From Corticimicrobacter sp040137905 (GTDB lineage: Bacteria; Pseudomonadota; Gammaproteobacteria; Burkholderiales; Burkholderiaceae_B): DNA of 64,000 nt. The translations under genes were made by a program, and so were the position numbers. This document shows positions 6,907 to 16,225 of this stretch, piece by piece. The notes below the pieces were generated by a model. It saw only the letters and a program-made list of their open reading frames with translations. It was not told the origin of the DNA and searched no databases. The stretch is taken from NCBI RefSeq assembly GCF_040137905.1, contig NZ_JBEFDG010000058.1, positions 34,536 to 98,535 on the forward strand, in the 5' to 3' direction. Within the stretch, counting starts at the first letter, position 1; the number at the start of each line of letters is the position of its first letter.

Positions 6907-9063
6907 TCAATACTGCGCGCGCAGCGTCAGCATGAAGTTACGCGGGGCTCCATAGGTGTTGTAGGAGTTCGTGCCCCCCAGGCGCGTGTAGTACGTTCTG
7001 TCGAACAGGTTGTTGGCATTGAACTGCACCGTAACCTGGCGATTGAGCCGATAGCTGGCCATGGCATTGGTGATGGCGTAGCCACCCTGGCGACGCATGG
7101 CCGATGCATCGCTTGAGCCGGCAGAGCTGCTACTGGCGATGTTCACCCCTACCCCCAGGGTCAGGCCGTCAAGCGCACCCTCGCTGAACGACCGCAGCCC
7201 CCATAGCCTGGCCGAATGCTTGGGCTCCCAGGTCTGGAACGGCAATCCTTCGTTGTTTTTATCCTTGAGGTATTTGACACGGGAATAGGCATAGCCCAGT
7301 TGCACTTCATAGCCCGGTGCAGGCCGACCCACGATTTCAAACTCCCAGCCTTTGCTGGAGACTTCTCCTGCATTCAGTGCATAACCATTGCCATCCGATT
7401 GCGAGCGGTTCACATCACGCAAATCGTAGACTGCAGTCGATGCCTGTAGCTGACCATCAAGAAACTCCCCTTTGAGCCCCAGCTCGATCTGTCGCCCTTC
7501 GCGGGGGTCGAGGACACTGCCATCAGCCCTGAGTTGCGCCTGGGGCACAAAAATATTGGAATAACTGCCGTACAGGGTCAATTCATTCGTCAAGTCAAAC
7601 AGCACCGCTGCATACGGTGTGAACTGACTGCTTTCCCTTGCTCCCTGGCTCCACTCTGTCCGCTGGGATGGCGCGACATTACGTGATTTATTGTTGTACC
7701 AGCTCAGCCGCCCCCCCAGCACGACGGTCAAAGGATCGGTCAGACTTAATCGCATTTGTCCGTACAGGCCTCGCTGGGTGGTCTCCTCGATGCCCCCCTG
7801 GTCATACTGGTCCACATTCAGTTCTGACACCAGGTCGGGACGTCCGAATGGCACGCCTTCCTCCATGTCATAGGGTCGCTGCCACCCCCAGCGCTCATAC
7901 TCGTTACGATAGCGTTCATAGTTGAACCCCACCAGCGCCTGATGGGTTCTGCCAAATAGAGGTACCGGTCCGGAAGCATATATATCCACAGCATCCCGGG
8001 TATAGTCAAAATCACCTACACGGCGGCGATAGTCGAGGCTTTGGGCTACCGGATCGACACCAGTCCAGAAAAATGCCTCCTTGAAAAACTGGTGTTGTTC
8101 ACGCCGGTTCAATTTGCCTTTAAAAGACCAGCCATTGTCCAGCCGATGTTCCAGTTCTGCTACCACATCGTTCGTACGCCAGGTCTGGTGATTCCAATCA
8201 GGCAAAGGATTGCTACGGCGAGACACGTCCAGCAGCTCTCCAGTTTTCCAGGCAGGCAAACCGCTGTACGATGCCGTCGTATCGTCGTCCTGCACCGCCA
8301 CCGCCAATGAAGCCGTCGTAGAAGGCGTGATATCCCAGTCCAGGGTGCCATAAGCCAGCCACTTGCGCGTGGCAGTTGTATCGTAAAAATAATGTCGATC
8401 TGTCGCTGACAATACGGCTCTGGCACGTAGCGTACCGGCCTCGTTTAGCGGCCCCGTGATGTCTATATCTGTCCGATAGTTGTCCCAGGAACCCGCACTG
8501 ACGGAACCCGACATGGCAAAGTTACGCAGGGCACGCTTGCGCACCAGATTGACCACGCCACCCAGTTCGTTCGATCCCATGAACAGGCCGGAAGGGCCCC
8601 GCAATACCTCGACCTGCTCATACATCGACAGATCAAACTGCTGCAATCCATTCAGACTGCCCCTGGCCGGAATGCCATCGTAGGCCACGCCAAGCGAATA
8701 GCCACGCGACAGATACTGGCTCTGCGTCGTGTCATTGGAGATGACGGTCACACCTGTCACCTGGTTCAGGGCATCGGCCACGGTCTGCAACCCCTGGTCT
8801 TCGATCCGTTGGCTGGAAATGACCGAGACTGAGTTGGCGATTTCACGCGGAGCGAGAGGCTCCTTGCCGGCAATGGTGGCTTCCCGCGCATAGGAGGGAC
8901 GCGGTGCCTCGGCGCTCACATCGATGCGAGGCAGCCTGCGAACCGGCTCAGCCGTCTCTTGATCTGCCGACTGGGCCATCACCGGAAACGCCGCAGCCAG
9001 CGCCAGCCCAAGACTCAGGCAACGGACGGATGTGGTACCCACTTTTTTGGTCGACGCTTTCAT
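6907..9063 (-). CDS. TonB-dependent siderophore-type receptor (FpvA/FhuE-like)
   Basis: 718 residues with a signal peptide ending near PVMAQ (about residue 31). The plug has NSVSVISSQRIEDQGL, the LSRGYSL stretch and EVLRGPSGLFMGSNELGGVVNLV, the hallmark of TonB-dependent siderophore receptors. The barrel ends in LTLRAQY with a terminal aromatic residue for BAM recognition. The start overlaps the HMA-domain gene by 4 bp. Base composition looks less GC-rich than flanking housekeeping genes, hinting at transfer. Ligand unknown: ferric siderophore by family, but the coupled HMA protein raises the option of a copper-binding metallophore. Confidence 0.9.
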   Translation of the reverse strand: MKASTKKVGTTSVRCLSLGLALAAAFPVMAQSADQETAEPVRRLPRIDVSAEAPRPSYAREATIAGKEPLAPREIANSVSVISSQRIEDQGLQTVADALNQVTGVTVISNDTTQSQYLSRGYSLGVAYDGIPARGSLNGLQQFDLSMYEQVEVLRGPSGLFMGSNELGGVVNLVRKRALRNFAMSGSVSAGSWDNYRTDIDITGPLNEAGTLRARAVLSATDRHYFYDTTATRKWLAYGTLDWDITPSTTASLAVAVQDDDTTASYSGLPAWKTGELLDVSRRSNPLPDWNHQTWRTNDVVAELEHRLDNGWSFKGKLNRREQHQFFKEAFFWTGVDPVAQSLDYRRRVGDFDYTRDAVDIYASGPVPLFGRTHQALVGFNYERYRNEYERWGWQRPYDMEEGVPFGRPDLVSELNVDQYDQGGIEETTQRGLYGQMRLSLTDPLTVVLGGRLSWYNNKSRNVAPSQRTEWSQGARESSQFTPYAAVLFDLTNELTLYGSYSNIFVPQAQLRADGSVLDPREGRQIELGLKGEFLDGQLQASTAVYDLRDVNRSQSDGNGYALNAGEVSSKGWEFEIVGRPAPGYEVQLGYAYSRVKYLKDKNNEGLPFQTWEPKHSARLWGLRSFSEGALDGLTLGVGVNIASSSSAGSSDASAMRRQGGYAITNAMASYRLNRQVTVQFNANNLFDRTYYTRLGGTNSYNTYGAPRNFMLTLRAQY

Positions 9064-9275
9064 ACTGCGAACCCTCCCGCCTCGATGGCATGCCGGAGCG
9101 TTTCCGGATTGCTGCGACGCGGATCAAAATCCAGTTCCACCTTTTTCGTGTCGACTTCGACCCGAGCCTCGATCACCCCATCCTGGGCGTTGAGCAGGCG
9201 CAGCAGGCGGCTGGCGCAGCCCGAGCAATTGAGATTCCTGACCGTCCAGGTCAGGGTCTGGGGATACGTATTCAT
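9060..9275 (-). CDS. Heavy-metal-associated (HMA) domain protein
   Basis: 71 residues forming a single HMA ferredoxin-like domain. Its metal loop reads LNCSGCAS, the CxxC of CopZ/Atx1-type chaperones, although the usual GMxCxxC methionine is replaced (VRNLNCSGC). No signal peptide, so probably cytoplasmic. Its stop overlaps the TonB receptor ATG by 4 bp (ATGA), implying coupled translation. It could buffer or deliver Cu(I) or another soft metal brought in by the block. Confidence 0.85.
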   Translation of the reverse strand: MNTYPQTLTWTVRNLNCSGCASRLLRLLNAQDGVIEARVEVDTKKVELDFDPRRSNPETLRHAIEAGGFAV

Positions 9276-9421
9276 GATGCAATTCCTGATGATTCATTGG
9301 CAGGGATGGCAGCACGCAGGCACACCCCTCCGGCACAGCCAAAGCAGCGCCAGACAGGGACAGAAAGCGTGCGAAACATCCACAGGGAATGCCGCCGGGA
9401 CGGCAATCTGCCCGCAGCCAT
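9272..9421 (-). CDS. Candidate small ORF before the HMA gene (uncertain)
   Basis: A 49-codon ATG frame in the 232-bp gap between the DUF2946 and HMA genes, ending in a TGA that overlaps the HMA ATG. It holds three cysteines in RCFGCAGGVC and no recognisable domain. The 4-bp overlap is the reason for listing it; composition is not convincing and no clear ribosome-binding site is seen. It may be chance. Confidence 0.2.
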   Translation of the reverse strand: MAAGRLPSRRHSLWMFRTLSVPVWRCFGCAGGVCLRAAIPANESSGIAS

Positions 9422-9507
9422 GTTCAGGACCGGAAACGACAGGCGTCGATCAGCTAGGCAACCGGCATGCGGTCGCCTGCCGGGCCATCAATCAGGCAGG
9501 GGCAGGA

Positions 9508-9933
9508 TCAGGAAAAGACGGGAGGCGCACGTACCGGCACACGCAGCCATGACGGATCGTCAGGCAGGGCAACGGCAGCATCAGGGGGAGGAAAATCGGC
9601 GCGACCGGCATCAACCGGCAGCAACAGGAACAGCAGCGCGGCAAACAACGTCGGCAAGGGAATGCCTATCTTGCAGAACACGCATTGCGGCATGCGCTTG
9701 GCGACCTGATCGAGCGGCGTGTCGTTATCGCCTGACAGGTCGATCATCATGGTCAGCATGCCACCGGGGTTGCAGATGATGACTTCGACCTGACGCCCCT
9801 GGGACGTACCCCAGGCTGTCAATGCGCTCAACACCGGCCCCTGGACAACCAGGGTACAGAACATGAGCAAAGCGATGGAGCGAAGCCGTAACCGGCACCA
9901 GTGCAGCATGGAACGGATTCTACAGGGGCGCAC
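9508..9933 (-). CDS. DUF2946 family protein
   Basis: Up to 141 residues: a hydrophobic N-terminal segment (about 18-37), a central PQCVFCKIG with the CxxC of DUF2946, a second membrane stretch (PTLFAALLFLLLP) and a proline-rich tail. DUF2946 proteins are small membrane proteins often found beside TonB receptors and copper genes; function unproven. The GTG at 9931-9933 has a GGGA a few bases upstream; the ATG at 9907-9909 (133 residues) is an alternative. It follows scpA by 21 bp on the same strand and probably leads metal-uptake block 1. Confidence 0.7.
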   Translation of the reverse strand: MRPCRIRSMLHWCRLRLRSIALLMFCTLVVQGPVLSALTAWGTSQGRQVEVIICNPGGMLTMMIDLSGDNDTPLDQVAKRMPQCVFCKIGIPLPTLFAALLFLLLPVDAGRADFPPPDAAVALPDDPSWLRVPVRAPPVFS

Positions 9934-9954
9934 CCGTTCCCAGGTTGCGTTGTA

Positions 9955-10836
9955 TCAAGCCTGTTGGAGCGTCGTATAACTCAGGCGCACGTAGATGGGC
10001 GCATAGGGTTCGACCTGGGTGATTTCCAGCAGCGACTCGCGCGCCAGTTCGAGCATCGCCAGGAAATGGACCACGACCACTGCAGGGCCATCTCCGCTGT
10101 CGATCCGGTCGGCAAACAGTTCGGCAAATTCCATGAAGCGGACATTACCCAGCTTGCGCAGGATCAGCGACATGTGTTCGCGCACCGACAACTGCTCGCG
10201 CGTAATCTGGTGACTTGCGTTGAGTTGCGCCCGGCGCAGGATATCGAGCCAGGCCTGCTTGAGGTCATCGACACTGACATCGGGCGGAATCTGCTCGAAC
10301 ACCAGGTTGCGCATCGCCTGCGCCACCTGGAAGTCACGCCCCACGCGGGGCAGCGCATCCAGACCCTGTGCGGCCAGCTTCATCTGTTCGTACTCGAGCA
10401 GGCGGCGAACCAGTTCGGCACGCGGGTCCTCGACCTCTTCGCCGGAATCGCTCTTGCGCACCGGCAACAGCATGCGGGCCTTGATCTCGATCAGCAGCGC
10501 CGCCATGAGCAGATACTCGGCAGCCAGTTCGAGATTGTGTTCCCGGATCTGCTCGACATAGGTCAGATATTGCCGCGTGACCTCGGCCATCGGGATATCC
10601 AGCACATTGAAATTCTGCTTGCGGATCAGGTACAGCAGCAGATCAAGCGGCCCCTGGAAAGTTTCGAGAAAAACTTCCAGAGCATCGGGCGGAATGTACA
10701 GATCCTGCGGCAACTGGAACAGCGGCTCGCCATAGAGCCGCGCCAGCGCAACATGATCGACGACGTCAGGCGTACTATCGACCGCAGGCCGGGCCAGCGC
10801 ATCAAGCTGAGTATCCGGAACGGCCGCAGGCTGCAT
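9955..10836 (-). CDS. scpA: Segregation and condensation protein A
   Basis: 293 residues. The kleisin N-terminal signature FQGPLDLLLYLIRKQNFNVLD lies near residues 60-80, followed by YLLMAALLIEIKARMLLP; the C-terminal winged-helix segment ends near PIYVRLSY. ScpA bridges SMC heads together with ScpB in chromosome organisation. The first 50 residues are variable. It is followed by the block 1 genes on the same strand and preceded by a DUF3460 gene 7 bp upstream. Confidence 0.93.
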   Translation of the reverse strand: MQPAAVPDTQLDALARPAVDSTPDVVDHVALARLYGEPLFQLPQDLYIPPDALEVFLETFQGPLDLLLYLIRKQNFNVLDIPMAEVTRQYLTYVEQIREHNLELAAEYLLMAALLIEIKARMLLPVRKSDSGEEVEDPRAELVRRLLEYEQMKLAAQGLDALPRVGRDFQVAQAMRNLVFEQIPPDVSVDDLKQAWLDILRRAQLNASHQITREQLSVREHMSLILRKLGNVRFMEFAELFADRIDSGDGPAVVVVHFLAMLELARESLLEITQVEPYAPIYVRLSYTTLQQA

Positions 10837-10843
10837 GCGCAGA

Positions 10844-11032
10844 TCAGTTGGTCTGGTAGACGTAGGCCTTCTGCGGCACGCGGGCGTTCTGGTAGCCTTC
10901 CTGCAGTTCGAAATCGATCTCGCGATCCCACAGGCGGGCGCGGCCGTCGATCTGCTTCTTTTCCATATCGGGATGGGCCTTCTTGAGGTCTTTCAGGAAA
11001 CAGGTGATTTCGGATTCGAAGTTGTTGGCCAT
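10844..11032 (-). CDS. DUF3460 family protein
   Basis: 62 residues, hydrophilic, opening FESEITCFLKDLKKAHP and containing GRARLWDREID, typical of the DUF3460 family of short betaproteobacterial proteins often encoded next to scpA. No signal peptide or metal motif. It starts 65 bp from the aapP end and precedes scpA by 7 bp. Function unknown. Confidence 0.85.
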   Translation of the reverse strand: MANNFESEITCFLKDLKKAHPDMEKKQIDGRARLWDREIDFELQEGYQNARVPQKAYVYQTN

Positions 11033-11097
11033 GGTGGTCTGCTGTCAGGATGAAAACGGACGGAACTGTCCCAACCGGGAGTTTACTACCTGTGTAC

Positions 11098-11838
11098 CTA
11101 ATGCAGTATCTGGCTCAGGAACAGTTTCGTCCGCTCATGCTGCGGATTGTCGAAAAACGCGTCCGGCGTGTTCTGTTCGACGATCCGCCCGCCATCCATG
11201 AAAATCACCCGGTCCGCCACGCGCCGCGCGAAACCCATCTCATGCGTCACGCTGAGCATGGTCATGCCCTCCTCGCCCGCCAGCTCCACCATCACGTCGA
11301 GCACCTCCTTGACCATCTCGGGATCGAGCGCGGAGGTCGGCTCGTCGAACAGCATGATCTTCGGTGCCATGCACAATGCCCGAGCAATCGCGACCCGCTG
11401 CTGCTGTCCGCCCGACAACTGGCCGGGATACTTGTCGGCCTGCTCGGATATCCGCACCCGTTCCAGGTAGCGCCGTGCGACCGCCTCGGCCTCGGCCTTG
11501 GGCCGATGCAGCACCCAGATGGGCCCCAGGGTGAGATTCTCCAGCACCGTCAGGTGCGGGAACAGGTTGAAATGCTGGAACACCATGCCGACATCGCGCC
11601 GTACCTGCTCGACATGGCGCAAGTCGCCATCCAGTTCAGTGCCATCAATCACGATACAGCCCTGCTGGATCTCTTCCAGGCGGTTCAGGCAGCGGATCAG
11701 GGTCGACTTGCCCGAGCCCGAGGGGCCGCAGATCACGATGCGCTCGCCACGCGCCACTTCGAGATCGATATCCTGCAGCACATGGAATTTTCCGTACCAC
11801 TTGTTGACACCCTGCATCCGGATGATGGGGTCGCTCAT
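11098..11838 (-). CDS. aapP: Amino-acid ABC transporter ATP-binding protein
   Basis: 246 residues, a complete polar-amino-acid ATPase: Walker A GPSGSGKST, Q-loop in MVFQHFNLFPHLTV, signature LSGGQQQRVAIAR, Walker B IMLFDEPTSALDPE and the switch histidine in SVTHEMGFA. It powers uptake through the two permeases upstream and overlaps aapM by 4 bp. Confidence 0.92.
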   Translation of the reverse strand: MSDPIIRMQGVNKWYGKFHVLQDIDLEVARGERIVICGPSGSGKSTLIRCLNRLEEIQQGCIVIDGTELDGDLRHVEQVRRDVGMVFQHFNLFPHLTVLENLTLGPIWVLHRPKAEAEAVARRYLERVRISEQADKYPGQLSGGQQQRVAIARALCMAPKIMLFDEPTSALDPEMVKEVLDVMVELAGEEGMTMLSVTHEMGFARRVADRVIFMDGGRIVEQNTPDAFFDNPQHERTKLFLSQILH

Positions 11839-12893
11839 GGGTCTATCCTCCGTCCGGTATCCAGCTCCCGCTCCAGGTGCCGGCTGTAGCGCGACATGGC
11901 GTAGCAGAATACGAAATAGATGGCGGCGATGAACACATACGCCTCGACGCCGAAACCGCGCCAGGCGGCATCGGCCAGTGCCGCCTTGGCCGCCAGCGTG
12001 AGGTCGAAGATCCCGATCACGACCACCAGCGACGTATCCTTGAACAGCGAAATGAAAATGCCGACCAGCGGCGGGATCACTGTCTTGAGCGCCTGCGGCA
12101 GGATCACCAGCCGCATCTGCCGCCAGTAGCCCAGCCCCAGCGCATCGGCCCCTTCGTACTGGCCGCGCGGCACGGCCTGCAAGCCGCCGCGCACCACTTC
12201 GGCAATATAGGCAGCGGCAAACAGGATGATGGCAATCTGGGCGCGCAGCAGCTTGTCGATCGTCACGCCGGCGGGCAGGAACAGCGGCAGCATGACCGAG
12301 GCCATGAACAGCAGGCTGATCAGCGGCACACCACGGATCAGCTCGATATACACCACACTCAGGGCACGCACCGCCGGCATCTGCGAGCGTCGCCCCAATG
12401 CCAGCAGCACGCCCAGCGGGAAGGCAAACACGATGCCGAAGATCGACAGCATCAGGGTCACGGGCAGGCCGCCCCAGCGACTGTTATCCACATACGGCAG
12501 GCCTGCCACACCGCCCCACATCAGCACGGCCGAAGCCAGCAGCCCCGGCCCCCATACCAGTAACAGACGCGGCCCCCAGAAACGGCGCAGGCAACTGCAC
12601 ACCACCACGCCGATCAAGACCAGACTGGCCAGCAGCGGTCGCCACTGTTCATCGTAGGGGTATGTGCCAAACAGGATGAGACGATGTTTTTCAGCGATGA
12701 ATGCCCAGCAGGCTCCCGCAGCATCGCGGCATTCTGCTGCGGAGTCTGCACTGAAGCGGGCCGAGAACAGCACCCAGTCCAGCATGAACGGCACGGTCAT
12801 CATCACCAGCCAGAGTGCCAGTGCCGTCAGCAGCATATTGAAGGGCGTGGCGAACAGGTGTCGCCGGCCCCAGGTCCAGGCCTGCTGCATCAT
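11835..12893 (-). CDS. aapM: Amino-acid ABC transporter permease (AapM type)
   Basis: 352 residues from the ATG at 12891-12893, which follows the aapQ stop directly (TGAGATG); a longer frame exists upstream but would overlap aapQ. Many hydrophobic segments and the permease EAA loop (VVRGGLQAVPRGQYEGADALGLGYW) are visible. The long N-terminal region before the core is typical of AapM/BztC rather than HisM/GlnP. Partner of AapQ. Confidence 0.9.
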   Translation of the reverse strand: MMQQAWTWGRRHLFATPFNMLLTALALWLVMMTVPFMLDWVLFSARFSADSAAECRDAAGACWAFIAEKHRLILFGTYPYDEQWRPLLASLVLIGVVVCSCLRRFWGPRLLLVWGPGLLASAVLMWGGVAGLPYVDNSRWGGLPVTLMLSIFGIVFAFPLGVLLALGRRSQMPAVRALSVVYIELIRGVPLISLLFMASVMLPLFLPAGVTIDKLLRAQIAIILFAAAYIAEVVRGGLQAVPRGQYEGADALGLGYWRQMRLVILPQALKTVIPPLVGIFISLFKDTSLVVVIGIFDLTLAAKAALADAAWRGFGVEAYVFIAAIYFVFCYAMSRYSRHLERELDTGRRIDP

Positions 12894-12894
12894 C

Positions 12895-14082
12895 TCAGCG
12901 CTCCGCCAGGGCAAGGCGCCGGTTGTACCAGTTCATGCAGACCGAAATGGTCAGGCTTACCGTCAGGTAGGCCGCCATGATGATCAGCACGCCCTCGATG
13001 GCCTGCCCGCTCTGGTTGATTACGGTATTGAGCACGGACACGATATCCGGATAGCCGATCGCCACGGCCAATGAACTGTTCTTGGTCAGGTTCAGGTACT
13101 GGCTGGTCATGGGCGGCACGATCACGCGCAAGGCCTGCGGCAGGATGACCAACCGCAGCGCCAGGTGCCGCTTGAGACCAAGCGCATTGGCCGCCTCCCA
13201 TTGTCCATCTGCCACGGCCTGTATGCCCGAACGCACCACCTCGGCCACGAAGGCGGAGGTATAGATCACCAGCCCTGCCAACAGCGCCGCCAGTTCAGGC
13301 GTGAGTTGCATGCCTCCCGTGAAATTGAAACCGCGCAGTGTCGGCATATCCAGTGCCAGCGCCGCACCGGACAACAGCCAGCCTGCCAGCGGCCCAAATA
13401 TCACCAGCAGCAGCCACGTCCGTGCCATCGGCCATACCTGCCCCGTTGCCGCCTGCCTGCGTCGCGACCAGCGACCAAGCAGCACGCCGGCCACGATTGC
13501 CGCGGCCAGCCCGACGGCCAGCCACGGCAGGCTGTCGCCCACCAGAGCCGGGAACTGCAGGCCTCGATTGGACAGGAACACACCGGGCAACGGATTGAGC
13601 GCCTGGCGCGGCCCCGGCAGGCTTTCCGTAATCAGGGCGTACCAGAAAAACAGCTGGAGCAGCAACGGGATGTTGCGCATCACCTCGACATAGACAGCCG
13701 CCAGCCGGGCCACCAGCCAGTTGCGCGACAGCCGTGCGATACCGATCAGCGTGCCCAGCAGCGTCGCCAGCACGATGCCGGCCAGCGCCACCTTGAGCGT
13801 ATTGACGATCCCGACCAGAATGGCACGGGCATAGGTATCGGCAGGCGCATAGGCGATCGACGACTCGCCGATGGCAAAGCCCGCCTCGCCCTGCAGGAAA
13901 CCAAAACCGGTGGCAATATTGCGCGCCGTCAAATTGGCCAACGTATTTGACACCAGGTACCAGACGCCGCAGCCGACCAGTGCCACCAGCAGCACCTGGT
14001 AGACGAAGGCCCGGACACCGGGCCGGCGCCAGGACAGGGCGGCACGCAGGCGTGCCAGAACAGGTAAGAATTCGTACTGCAT
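12895..14082 (-). CDS. aapQ: Amino-acid ABC transporter permease (AapQ type)
   Basis: 395 residues, the usual AapQ length, with about eight membrane segments and the EAA loop VVRSGIQAVADGQWEAANALGL. Together with AapM and AapP it forms the membrane part of a broad-range L-amino-acid importer. The periplasmic binding protein AapJ, normally encoded directly upstream, is absent: the next gene is the divergent GGDEF-EAL gene. Confidence 0.9.
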   Translation of the reverse strand: MQYEFLPVLARLRAALSWRRPGVRAFVYQVLLVALVGCGVWYLVSNTLANLTARNIATGFGFLQGEAGFAIGESSIAYAPADTYARAILVGIVNTLKVALAGIVLATLLGTLIGIARLSRNWLVARLAAVYVEVMRNIPLLLQLFFWYALITESLPGPRQALNPLPGVFLSNRGLQFPALVGDSLPWLAVGLAAAIVAGVLLGRWSRRRQAATGQVWPMARTWLLLVIFGPLAGWLLSGAALALDMPTLRGFNFTGGMQLTPELAALLAGLVIYTSAFVAEVVRSGIQAVADGQWEAANALGLKRHLALRLVILPQALRVIVPPMTSQYLNLTKNSSLAVAIGYPDIVSVLNTVINQSGQAIEGVLIIMAAYLTVSLTISVCMNWYNRRLALAER

Positions 14083-14223
14083 CGATAGTTTCTATACAAC
14101 TTAGGTCTATTGGCTGTATCCCGCGACTATGCTATCTTGCACATCACTTACCAAATGTAATAAATGCGCGTGTAAGGCAATATCGCCTTGGGGGGCACAT
14201 GCGTATGAAGCAATCTAACATTC

Positions 14224-16137
14224 ATGCTGCACAAGCTTCAGAACAAAATCGCCGCCCTGCTCTCGGTACCATCCGACCCGCATCTGCTGGTGGCGCAGTG
14301 CCGCGCCCTGTCCAGGCATATTCCCATCCTGTACTGCCTGTTGCTGGTCAACACCTGGGCCATCACGGCAGGCCATATCCATAGCCTGCCGATAGAGCTG
14401 GGCGTCTACGCGCCATTGGCGCTGACCATGATCTGCATCATGCGCCTGCTGCTCTGGTGGCGCTCACGCAATCTATCGCCCACGCCGCAGCAGGCCCGGC
14501 GGATGCTGGTCCAGACCAACTGGCTGGCCGTCCTGCTGGCAGCGGCCTTCGTGCTGTGGAGCCTGACGCTGTTTCCCTACGGCGATCCCTACATGCAGGG
14601 GCATGTGGCATTCTACATGGCGATCACCGTGATCGGCTGCATCTTCTGCCTGATGCACCTGCGCTCGGCCGCGCTGATCGTGGCCTTGATCGTCAATACC
14701 GCATTTGCCATATTCTTCGGCATCTCCGGCCATCCCTCCTTCATTTCCATGACCGTCAATACCGTGCTGGTATCGGCCGTCATGCTGATCCTGCTGTCCG
14801 TGTACTACAAGGACTTCACCCGTACAGTACAGGCACAACACCAGACACAGGCCCTCAGCAATGAGAATTTCCGGCTCGCCAACATGGACAGCCTGACCGG
14901 CCTGCCCAATCGGCGCAGTTTTTTCTCGACCCTGCACCAGCTGCATATCCAGACCTGTCTCAACGAAACGCGCCTGAGCGTGGGCATCATGGATCTCGAT
15001 GGCTTCAAGCCGGTCAATGACATCCACGGCCACACGCTGGGCGATCGCCTGCTCAACCAGGTCGGTCAAAGGCTGCAGGCGGTCTGCGACAATCGTTTTT
15101 TCCTGGCCCGGCTGGGCGGTGACGAATTTTCCGTCATCATCTCGCACCCACATGACGATGCCGAATTGCTGCGGCTGGGAGAAGATCTCTGCGCCGCCAT
15201 CCGGGTACCTTTCGCGATTGACGATGTACAGGTACAGATCTCGGCCTCGATCGGCTTTGCCAGCGCCCCCGACATCGCCGCCGATGCGGAAACCCTTTTC
15301 GAATATGCCGACTACGCCCTCTATGCCAGCAAGAAGGCCCAGCGCGGACACGCCATCCTGTTCTCGCGCCAGCATCATGAGGAAATCTGCCGCAACGCGC
15401 TGATCGAACAGGCACTGCTCACGTCCGACCTGAGCACCGAACTCTCGCTCGCCTTCCAGCCCATCGTCGACATCACCACCGGCAAGGCCGCCGGCTTCGA
15501 GGCACTGGCTCGCTGGCACAATCCGACGCTCGGCAACATCCCCGCCGGCGCCTTCATCCCCATTGCCGAACGCACCGGCCTGATCAGCCAGATCACGCTG
15601 CTGTTGCTGCAGAAGGCCCTGGACACCGCACGGCTCTGGCCCGCGCACATCTACCTGTCCTTCAACCTGTCGGCACACGACATCAACTCGCCGACCCATA
15701 TCCGCCGCATTCTCGACATCATCCAGCGCAACGACATCAATCCGTCGCGCCTGCAGCTCGAAATCACCGAAACGGCCATGACCACGCATTTCGACCAGGC
15801 CAAGGCTGCCGTGGACAAGCTGCGCCAACTGGGCTGCGGCCTGGCCCTGGATGATTTCGGCACCGGCTACTCGAGCCTGATCCGCCTGCATACGCTGCCA
15901 CTGACCACCATCAAGGTGGACCGCAGTTTCGTGACCCATATCCAGGACAACCCCGCCAGCTACAAGATCGTCCGCTCGCTCCTGAGCCTGAGCCAGGAGA
16001 TGGGACTGGACTGCGTCGTGGAAGGCGTGGAAACGGGTGCCGAACTGGATACCCTGCGCAGCCTTGGCTGCCGTCATGTACAGGGCTACCTGTTCTCCAG
16101 GCCGCTGCCCGCCTCGCAACTCGACACTTTTTTCTGA
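14224..16137 (+). CDS. Membrane diguanylate cyclase/phosphodiesterase (GGDEF-EAL)
   Basis: 637 residues. Residues about 33-195 hold five or six membrane helices. The GGDEF domain begins MDSLTGLPNRRSF and keeps the signature GGDEF at 298-302. The EAL domain (about 405-635) keeps EAL at 426-428, the ITETA glutamate and DDFGTGYSS, so both catalytic sites look intact and either c-di-GMP synthesis or breakdown is possible. No RxxD inhibitory site is seen before GGDEF. The N-terminal helices resemble no named sensor domain I can identify. Divergent from aapQ, 141 bp apart. Confidence 0.9.
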   Translation: MLHKLQNKIAALLSVPSDPHLLVAQCRALSRHIPILYCLLLVNTWAITAGHIHSLPIELGVYAPLALTMICIMRLLLWWRSRNLSPTPQQARRMLVQTNWLAVLLAAAFVLWSLTLFPYGDPYMQGHVAFYMAITVIGCIFCLMHLRSAALIVALIVNTAFAIFFGISGHPSFISMTVNTVLVSAVMLILLSVYYKDFTRTVQAQHQTQALSNENFRLANMDSLTGLPNRRSFFSTLHQLHIQTCLNETRLSVGIMDLDGFKPVNDIHGHTLGDRLLNQVGQRLQAVCDNRFFLARLGGDEFSVIISHPHDDAELLRLGEDLCAAIRVPFAIDDVQVQISASIGFASAPDIAADAETLFEYADYALYASKKAQRGHAILFSRQHHEEICRNALIEQALLTSDLSTELSLAFQPIVDITTGKAAGFEALARWHNPTLGNIPAGAFIPIAERTGLISQITLLLLQKALDTARLWPAHIYLSFNLSAHDINSPTHIRRILDIIQRNDINPSRLQLEITETAMTTHFDQAKAAVDKLRQLGCGLALDDFGTGYSSLIRLHTLPLTTIKVDRSFVTHIQDNPASYKIVRSLLSLSQEMGLDCVVEGVETGAELDTLRSLGCRHVQGYLFSRPLPASQLDTFF

Positions 16138-16225
16138 CCTGTAACGCAATGCATGGAAAGCGCTGAAGCAGCCTCGATGCAGGCAATCGGCGTTAATATG
16201 GCGGCTGGCCCTTTTGCGTGTCATC

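Noticed and set aside
9276..9310. Possible Fur box upstream of the HMA-receptor genes (AATGAATCATCAGG)
   Set aside because: Only one half resembles the consensus; not enough to call.
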